Assembly (NCBI GenBank): GCA_031290675.1
Contig: JAITNC010000236.1
Span: 1 to 5,396, forward strand
DNA length: 5,396 bases
Direction: 5' to 3'
Source of the DNA: Campylobacteraceae bacterium
GTDB lineage: Bacteria > Campylobacterota > Campylobacteria > Campylobacterales > Campylobacteraceae
Below, piece by piece: positions 1-5,396 of this stretch. A program made the translations under genes and the position numbers. Under the pieces are notes generated by a model. The model made no database searches, had not been told where the DNA came from, and saw only the letters and a list, made by a program, of their open reading frames with translations. Each line of letters begins with the position of its first letter. Position 1 is the stretch's first letter.

Positions 1-180
1 AAAAACACGAAAGTTTTAGCCGTTGAGGCAAGCTCGGGCGATGTGTGGTACAGATTTGCCGATGAGGTTTTGTCAATGCAAGGTTTTGGGGCTAGCGCGC
101 CAAGCGAGAAGCTTTTTGAAAAGTTTGGCTTTAGTGTGGAAAATGTCGTGGCAAGAGCTCAAAAACTGCTGAAAAAGTAG
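1..180 (+). CDS. tkt: Transketolase, C-terminal end (partial)
   Basis: Only the last 59 codons and the TAG stop are in the window; the gene starts upstream. The reading frame gives a typical transketolase tail: VLAVEASSGDVWYRFAD, then GFGASAPSEKLFEKFGF and a basic end in KLLKK. The GASAP...L.E.FGF block is characteristic of the C-terminal domain of TPP-dependent transketolases, which carries neither the TPP pyrophosphate site nor the main catalytic residues. Transketolase moves two-carbon ketol units between sugar phosphates in the cytosolic non-oxidative pentose phosphate pathway (or the Calvin cycle in autotrophs). A DXS identity is less likely, because DXS ends differently and lacks this FGASAP block. 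No clear terminator follows; the first inverted repeats come about 60 bases downstream and lack a T-run. Confidence 0.93.
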   Translation, partial: KNTKVLAVEASSGDVWYRFADEVLSMQGFGASAPSEKLFEKFGFSVENVVARAQKLLKK

Positions 181-238
181 ACCTCAGCTTCACAGCCTGC
201 TCGCTAAGAGCTCAAAAATAAGAGCTATGCTCACAGCT

Positions 239-284
239 GAAGCTATGGTACTCCAAGTGATGATGGACGCCATAGCTTCGCTAT
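239..284. repeat. Perfect 10-bp inverted repeat with a competing small hairpin
   Basis: GAAGCTATGG at 239-248 pairs perfectly with CCATAGCTTC at 270-279. Inside the loop, TCCA (252-255) can pair with TGGA (264-267), leaving an 8-base apical loop. The 3' arm can instead fold locally: ATAGC (272-276) with GCTAT (280-284) around TTC. The two folds exclude each other. There is no run of T after either, so a classical intrinsic terminator is not supported. It may be a structured end of the tkt transcript, a leader element of uppP, or simply a palindromic repeat. Confidence 0.6.
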
Positions 285-310
285 CGCCGCCCATTTGACG
301 AGGTAAAAAG

Positions 311-367
311 TGCTATGATGGCAAAAAGGTCTGCTATAAAAAGATATTGAAAGCCAAAGTATTATAA
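311..367 (+). promoter_or_regulatory. Candidate uppP promoter region
   Basis: Two extended -10-like sequences occur: TGCTATGAT (311-319) and TGCTATAAA (332-340), each with the TG one base before the hexamer. An AT-rich TATTATAAG follows at 360-368. None has a good -35 hexamer at 16-18 bases. Campylobacterota sigma-70 promoters commonly rely on the -10 region with little -35 conservation, so either could work. The call rests on position and hexamer similarity only. Confidence 0.3.
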
Positions 368-384
368 GCTTTTGTTTTTAGTTT

Positions 385-390
385 AAAGGA
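385..390 (+). promoter_or_regulatory. Ribosome binding site of uppP
   Basis: AAAGGA lies 5 bases before the ATG at 396 and fixes this start. The next in-frame ATG falls deep inside the protein, at residue 156, far past the conserved N-terminal motif. Confidence 0.7.
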
Positions 391-395
391 CAAAA

Positions 396-1190
396 ATGGG
401 TTGGTTTGAGGTCATCATACTTTCAATCGTTCAGGGAATTACCGAGTTTTTACCCGTTTCAAGCTCCGCACATCTTGTTTTAGTACCGCATATTTTCGGC
501 TGGGAAGACCAAGGGTTGGCGTTTGATGTGGCTGTACATCTCGGCACGCTTATCGCTGTTATCATCTATTTTAGAGATGAGATACGCTCGGTTTTTAAAG
601 ATTGGGTTATATCGTTGAAAAGGGCTGAGAGATTTGGCGAAAGCACGCTTTTTTGGGGCATCATCGTGGCTACTATTCCCGCTTGCGTTTTTGGGTTTTT
701 CTTTAACGGCTTCATAGAAACACACCTGCGCTCACCGCTTGTGATAGCCTTTACGACTATCATATTTGGCGTTGTGCTGTTTGTGAGCGACAAATTTGTC
801 GGCGGGAAAGACGAGAAAAATATCACTTTATATTTAGCTTTTCTCATAGGTTTGGCGCAAATGCTCGCCCTCATACCCGGCGTGTCAAGGTCAGGCATCA
901 CTCTCAGTGCGGCGTTGCTGCTTGGATTTAGCAGAGTTGGTGCGGCGAGGTTCTCATTTTTGCTCTCAATACCTGTCATTTTATTGGCAGGCGGATACGA
1001 AGGGCTCAAACTCATTGAGGCAGAGGCGGCGGTTGAGTGGGGCAAATTGGCAGGCGCGGTGGCATTTTCATTTGTCAGCGGATATATCTGTATACACCTG
1101 TTTTTGGCAGCTTTGACAAGATTTTCAATAACGCCGTTCGCGGTATATAGACTGCTGCTTGGCGTGGTGCTGTTTTGGTTCTTTTTTTAA
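396..1190 (+). CDS. uppP: Undecaprenyl-diphosphate phosphatase (UppP/BacA family)
   Basis: This integral membrane enzyme dephosphorylates undecaprenyl diphosphate to undecaprenyl phosphate, recycling the lipid carrier of peptidoglycan and surface polysaccharide synthesis; overexpression in other bacteria gives bacitracin resistance. The 264 residues match the family length (about 255-280). Both family signatures are visible. The first is QGITEFLPVSSSAHL at residues 13-27, the (E/Q)xxxE motif, here Q13 and E17, with S24 and H26 following. The second is PGVSRSGIT at 161-169, whose Arg165 corresponds to the essential arginine. Several hydrophobic spans fit the multi-pass fold (about 42-58, 86-104, 114-130, 144-160, 184-199, 217-238, 248-264). 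It stands alone, 215 bases after tkt and 122 bases before the next gene, so it is probably its own transcript. The protein ends in an aromatic WFFF just before the stop. Nothing appears broken. Confidence 0.96.
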   Translation: MGWFEVIILSIVQGITEFLPVSSSAHLVLVPHIFGWEDQGLAFDVAVHLGTLIAVIIYFRDEIRSVFKDWVISLKRAERFGESTLFWGIIVATIPACVFGFFFNGFIETHLRSPLVIAFTTIIFGVVLFVSDKFVGGKDEKNITLYLAFLIGLAQMLALIPGVSRSGITLSAALLLGFSRVGAARFSFLLSIPVILLAGGYEGLKLIEAEAAVEWGKLAGAVAFSFVSGYICIHLFLAALTRFSITPFAVYRLLLGVVLFWFFF

Positions 1191-1312
1191 ATATTTATTA
1201 GTACGGTGGACACAAGTGCGATAAAATCCTCCACATAATTTCCTATCTCTTATCAGCCACAAAGGAATTGTGAGATAAAATATATACTTAATTTTTTTGT
1301 AAGGGCTTTAAA
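1191..1312 (+). promoter_or_regulatory. Spacer and candidate promoter for the aminotransferase-hisZ-purA unit
   Basis: This AT-rich 122-base spacer has no gene. An imperfect hairpin can form at 1250-1278: TTATC with GATAA on the outside, CACAA (1258-1262) with TTGTG (1268-1272) inside, and a 5-base loop. It is followed by -10-like TAAAAT (1276-1281) and TATACT (1283-1288), then seven T residues at 1292-1298. The T-run is 13 bases past the hairpin, too far for a standard terminator of uppP. The region more plausibly contains the promoter of the downstream unit. AAGGG at 1301-1305 is the ribosome site of the ATG at 1313 (7-base gap). No convincing -35 was found. Confidence 0.35.
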
Positions 1313-2422
1313 ATGCTGCTTTTTACACCGGGACCTACACCTTCTCCTGAAGCTGTAAGGATTGCTATGGGCGTTCCGACTATACACCACAGGACGCCGG
1401 AATTTGAAGAGATTTTCAAAACTGTCAGAGAAAAATTGATAAAAGTTATGGGCATGAGCGAAGTTATTATGCTCTCCTCAAGCGGCACAGGTGCGATGGA
1501 AGCGTGCGTTACAAACCTCTGTAAATCTCACGCTTTGACGATAAACTCCGGAAAATTCGGCGAAAGATTTGGCAAGATATGCAAAGCTTTTGATATCCCC
1601 TACACAGAGTTGAAATACAGCTGGGATACGCCCGCACCGCTCCAAGACGTCGTCAATGTCATCAAAGCCAACCCAAAGATAGACACTATTTGCATACAGA
1701 TATGCGAGAGCGCAGGCGGTCTAAGACACGATGTTGAGGGCATAGCCAAAGCCGTAAAAGAGATAAACAGAGATATTTTCGTAATAGCAGACGGCATAAC
1801 AGCCGTTGGCGTTGAAAAGATAGACACGACAAACATAGACGCACTCATCACGGGAAGCCAAAAAGCTTTTATGCTCCCTCCCGGACTTGCCATGATAGGC
1901 CTTAGCGATGGCGCAGTCGCCAAAATAGAAAAAGCGCCAAAAGGGTTTTATTTCAACCTCGCAAGCGAACTGAAAAACCAGAGAAAAAACACCACCGCTT
2001 ATACAGCTGCCACTACGCTTATCATCGGACTTAAAGCGATGTTGGAGCTGATAGAAAAAGATGGTTTTGACAAATTTTACGCCGACACGAAAAAAAGAGC
2101 TCTCGGCGCGAACGCCGCCCTTGAGGCTTTAGGACTTACGATATACCCAAAAACTCCCGCTCTTGCGATGAGTACGGTGTACCACGAGAAGGCAAAAGAG
2201 ATAAGAAGCATAGCCAAGAAAAAGTACGCCGTAAATATAGCCGGCGGGCAAGATGACTTGAAAGATACACTTTTCCGCATAAACAATATGGGCATCATAG
2301 AGCCTTACGAAACGGCGTGGGCGTTAAACGCTGTGGAGCTTGCTCTTGATGAGCTTGGTATCAGGGTTTACGACGGTACCGCCAATAATATTTTTAGCGT
2401 GAAAGTTTTTAAGGGGAATTGA
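1313..2422 (+). CDS. Class V PLP-dependent aminotransferase (alanine-glyoxylate/aspartate type)
   Basis: This 369-residue, soluble, fold-type I enzyme belongs to the class V family that includes serine/alanine-glyoxylate and archaeal-type aspartate aminotransferases, often labelled 'soluble hydrogenase 42 kDa subunit' in old annotations. In order: TPGPTPSP (5-12) at the substrate end; HHRTPEF (25-31); SSSGTGAME (55-63), the phosphate-binding turn of PLP; VIADGITAVG (157-166), with Asp160 placed to contact the pyridine nitrogen; GSQKAF (181-186), with Lys184 as the Schiff-base lysine; TTAYTAATTLI (227-237); and FRINNMG (321-327), where Arg322 should bind the substrate carboxylate. All key residues are present, so it should be active. 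The substrate pair cannot be told from sequence: aspartate, alanine, serine or phosphoserine-like donors are all possible. It is the first gene of a tight unit, with the hisZ start one base after its stop, which suggests a role in amino acid biosynthesis. Confidence 0.88.
   Translation: MLLFTPGPTPSPEAVRIAMGVPTIHHRTPEFEEIFKTVREKLIKVMGMSEVIMLSSSGTGAMEACVTNLCKSHALTINSGKFGERFGKICKAFDIPYTELKYSWDTPAPLQDVVNVIKANPKIDTICIQICESAGGLRHDVEGIAKAVKEINRDIFVIADGITAVGVEKIDTTNIDALITGSQKAFMLPPGLAMIGLSDGAVAKIEKAPKGFYFNLASELKNQRKNTTAYTAATTLIIGLKAMLELIEKDGFDKFYADTKKRALGANAALEALGLTIYPKTPALAMSTVYHEKAKEIRSIAKKKYAVNIAGGQDDLKDTLFRINNMGIIEPYETAWALNAVELALDELGIRVYDGTANNIFSVKVFKGN
2411..2416 (+). promoter_or_regulatory. Ribosome binding site supporting the TTG start of hisZ
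   Basis: AAGGGG lies 7 bases before the TTG at 2424, inside the last codons of the aminotransferase. The good spacing supports the TTG, which retains the conserved N-terminal helix (residues 9-38). No ATG lies nearby in frame. Confidence 0.65.
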
Positions 2423-2423
2423 T

Positions 2424-4530
<2,107 letters not shown>

Positions 4531-4535
4531 GACGA

Positions 4536-4574
4536 TGGCGGTATGGCTGAGGTTGTACCGCCAAAATTATTTTT
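4536..4574 (+). terminator. Rho-independent terminator of the purA unit
   Basis: TGGCGGTA (4536-4543) and TACCGCCA (4556-4563) form a perfect 8-bp GC-rich stem with a 12-base loop, five bases after the purA stop. It is followed by AAATTATTTTT, giving a U-rich tail. On the minus strand the same stem lies right after the stop of the convergent 61-residue gene but has no T-run behind it, so it is a good terminator only for the plus strand, though the hairpin could protect the 3' end of the minus transcript. Confidence 0.82.
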
Positions 4575-4752
4575 CCCTCTCTGCCAAATACAATCGTTTG
4601 AGTTTTTTATAATTTAAAATTTCCTTTTTTGAAAACAGGATTTGTAGTACAAATAGCATCTCTCTTTCCAGCAAATTTTCCGCACGAGCCTTTATTGTAT
4701 GCACTTCTGTTTGGATAAAAAGCCACTCTTTGTTAAAGTTCTTGTCTGTCAT
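4567..4752 (-). CDS. Small protein of unknown function, 61 residues
   Basis: I do not recognise this protein. It starts MTDKNFNKEWLFIQTEVHTI and continues as one charged, probably helical segment, rich in Lys, Glu and Leu (a LLEREMLFVLQILF stretch at residues 27-40, then a basic tail with KKLKR). There is no signal peptide and no cysteine. What makes it likely to be real is the ribosome site: GGAGG lies 5 bases before the ATG, a near-perfect Shine-Dalgarno. It follows the lipoprotein gene on the same strand after 50 bases, so the two may share a transcript. The stop falls in the T-rich tail of the convergent purA terminator. A short hydrophobic stretch at 32-40 is too short for a normal membrane span. 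An amphipathic helix or coiled coil is possible. Function unknown. Confidence 0.6.
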   Translation of the reverse strand: MTDKNFNKEWLFIQTEVHTIKARAENLLEREMLFVLQILFSKKEILNYKKLKRLYLAEREK

Positions 4753-4757
4753 ATCCC

Positions 4758-4762
4758 CCTCC
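4758..4762 (-). promoter_or_regulatory. Strong ribosome binding site of the 61-residue gene
   Basis: On the minus strand GGAGG is followed by GGGAT and then ATG. This is the main evidence that the short frame downstream is translated. Confidence 0.65.
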
Positions 4763-4802
4763 GAAATTGTTTTTTGAAATACTAAAGACTGTGGCTATCA
4801 CA

Positions 4803-5156
4803 TTATTTATCGCTACTGACATTTGAAAATCTGAAAGAGCGTCCCTGTTGTTTAGCCTCTCTTATAACATTATTTGCTCTCAAGCAGTTTTGGCTGAAAT
4901 TTTTTACTACTAAACGGTTAAACTCTGCATACTTGGTGCAAAGTTTTTGAAGATTTTCCGCCTCATCAAGGTGTTTTTCCAAGTATTTCCGTTCAATTTT
5001 TTCATCAACATATTTTTTTACATCTTTTGGTGGATTTTCGGCAAAATCCAGCACTTTTGCCAAATTTTTCTCTTCAGGGGTTCTATTGTCCGAACAACCA
5101 CTACTAATAAATACTACAATTGTAGCTGCCAAAATTAATAAAACACTCTTTTTCAT
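4803..5156 (-). CDS. Putative lipoprotein, 117 residues, distantly EexN-like
   Basis: The N-terminus is a classic lipoprotein signal: MKKS, then a hydrophobic core (about residues 5-17) and SSGC with Cys21 as the likely lipidated residue. The -3 residue is Ser, which is less usual than Leu. Residue 22 is Ser, not Asp, so by the E. coli Lol rule it would go to the outer membrane. The mature part is about 97 residues, charged and mostly helical (KKYVDEKIERKYLEKHLDEAENL at 47-69 looks coiled-coil-like), with two further cysteines, Cys73 and Cys91 (KLCTKY ... QNCLRAN). Two spaced cysteines, the second in an NC..A context, loosely recall EexN/TrbK entry-exclusion lipoproteins of conjugative systems, but no conjugation gene is nearby and the likeness is weak. 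GGAGG 9 bases before the ATG supports the start. Its base composition is much lower in GC than purA. It may be co-transcribed with the 61-residue gene. Confidence 0.75.
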   Translation of the reverse strand: MKKSVLLILAATIVVFISSGCSDNRTPEEKNLAKVLDFAENPPKDVKKYVDEKIERKYLEKHLDEAENLQKLCTKYAEFNRLVVKNFSQNCLRANNVIREAKQQGRSFRFSNVSSDK

Positions 5157-5165
5157 ATACCACTT

Positions 5166-5170
5166 CCTCC
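5166..5170 (-). promoter_or_regulatory. Ribosome binding site of the lipoprotein gene
   Basis: GGAGG on the minus strand, 9 bases before the ATG (extended to GGAGGAAG). It supports the chosen start, which is also the one giving a proper signal peptide. Confidence 0.65.
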
Positions 5171-5263
5171 ATCGCTAAATGCTTTTTTAGATTGTAGTGT
5201 TATGGAAATAAATTGACGCTTAAAAGATTACCTTCGTTAGTAAAATATAGAAGTAATTTTTAT

Positions 5264-5269
5264 ATTATA
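5264..5269 (-). promoter_or_regulatory. Candidate -10 box for the minus-strand gene pair
   Basis: A perfect TATAAT is read on the minus strand, about 108 bases before the lipoprotein ATG, followed by an AT-rich stretch. No good -35 lies 16-18 bases upstream, which is common in Campylobacterota. A weaker TACAAT at 5191-5196 is closer to the gene and is an alternative. Confidence 0.35.
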
Positions 5270-5294
5270 CCCACTACGAGCCCCTCATATGTAT

Positions 5295-5357
5295 GTCATC
5301 GTGAGCCGAAGCCACCCCTACCGTCATTGCGAGCCTGTATTCAGGCGTGGCAATCCA
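5295..5357. repeat. Palindromic intergenic repeat, 'GTCATTGCGAG...GTGGCAATCC' type
   Basis: The complete copy is at 5322-5357. It starts CGTCATTGCGAG and ends GTGGCAATCCA. It folds as ATTGC (5326-5330) with GCAAT (5350-5354), an internal loop, then GCCTG (5333-5337) with CAGGC (5342-5346) around TATT. A diverged, partial copy starts 28 bases earlier: GTCATCGTGAGCCGAAGCC (5295-5313). From memory, elements with this shared frame and a variable central hairpin are scattered between genes in many bacterial genomes; their function is unclear. The rest of the non-coding right edge (5358-5396) is AT-rich with nothing recognised. Confidence 0.7.
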
Positions 5358-5396
5358 TCTTTCTTTTGTCATACAATGTAATACAAAATTGCACAA

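Larger units (their letters stand above)
181..395. other. Non-coding spacer between tkt and uppP, rich in short repeats
   Basis: These 215 bases contain no plausible gene: no long frame, and no start with a good ribosome site before the uppP start. They hold several short related words (AGAGCT, AGCTTCA, GAAGCTATGG and their complements), giving overlapping inverted repeats between 186 and 284, a 13-base direct repeat of the tkt end, and AT-rich -10-like sequences near uppP. The spacer separates tkt from uppP enough for independent transcription. It could be the decayed remains of a repeat or an old gene tail, but I cannot align it to anything. Confidence 0.6.

Noticed and set aside
295..319. 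TTGACG (295-300) with TATGAT (314-319) as a sigma-70 promoter
   Set aside because: The spacer is 13 bases, too short for a -35/-10 pair; TATGAT is kept only as part of a weak -10 candidate region.
320..334. Possible sigma-54 promoter (GGCA ... TGC) before uppP
   Set aside because: The GG and GC elements are separated by 11 bases instead of the required 10, and the -12 side is a poor match.
566..1045. Long open frame (159 codons) on the minus strand within uppP
   Set aside because: It lies fully antisense to a clear UppP coding sequence, its translation shows no motif, and it has no ribosome site; it is a codon-pattern shadow.
1250..1298. Intrinsic terminator of uppP
   Set aside because: The hairpin is imperfect and AT-rich, and the T-run begins 13 bases after it; it is recorded only as structure in the spacer.
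4947..5138. 63-codon plus-strand frame with a hydrophobic translation opposite the lipoprotein
   Set aside because: It is the complement of a Lys/Glu-rich coding region, which yields Phe/Ile-rich shadows. It lacks a ribosome site, whereas the minus frame has a good one plus a signal peptide.
5295..5357. CRISPR array
   Set aside because: Only two unequal units with a 28-base period, no true spacers and palindromic design; no cas genes nearby.

Overview
The window reads as a chromosomal housekeeping segment from a bacterium of the Campylobacterota (former Epsilonproteobacteria), perhaps close to Sulfurimonas/Sulfuricurvum. The placement is inferred from protein style (the transketolase tail, the short PurA, the HisZ-purA pairing as I remember it), tight ATG/TTG gene packing and AT-rich spacers. 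I could not run a search, so the genus is a guess.

Region by region: 1-180 is the 3' end of a transketolase gene. A 215-base spacer follows, with no gene but with notable inverted repeats and -10-like sequences. uppP (undecaprenyl-diphosphate phosphatase) occupies 396-1190. After a 122-base spacer comes a tightly packed three-gene unit, 1313-4530. It encodes a class V PLP aminotransferase, HisZ (regulatory subunit of ATP phosphoribosyltransferase, TTG start) and PurA (adenylosuccinate synthetase), and closes with a convincing Rho-independent terminator at 4536-4574. Beyond it, two short genes lie on the minus strand, convergent with purA: a 61-residue protein of unknown function (4567-4752) and, upstream of it, a 117-residue putative lipoprotein (4803-5156). 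Both have strong Shine-Dalgarno sequences. The right edge (5171-5396) is non-coding and carries a palindromic repeat of the 'GTCATTGCGAG...GTGGCAATCC' type.

How the genes work together: hisZ and purA overlap by 8 bases, so their translation is probably coupled. HisZ supports the first step of histidine synthesis, which consumes ATP and releases AICAR into purine synthesis. PurA commits IMP to AMP. Grouping them makes metabolic sense because histidine synthesis drains adenylate and PurA restores it. The aminotransferase may serve amino acid metabolism in the same unit, but its substrate cannot be read from the sequence. UppP recycles the lipid carrier of cell-wall synthesis and is probably transcribed separately.

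Nothing in the window amounts to a clear new biological system. The least explained parts are the minus-strand lipoprotein/small-protein pair, the nested hairpins before uppP and the palindromic repeat at the right edge.
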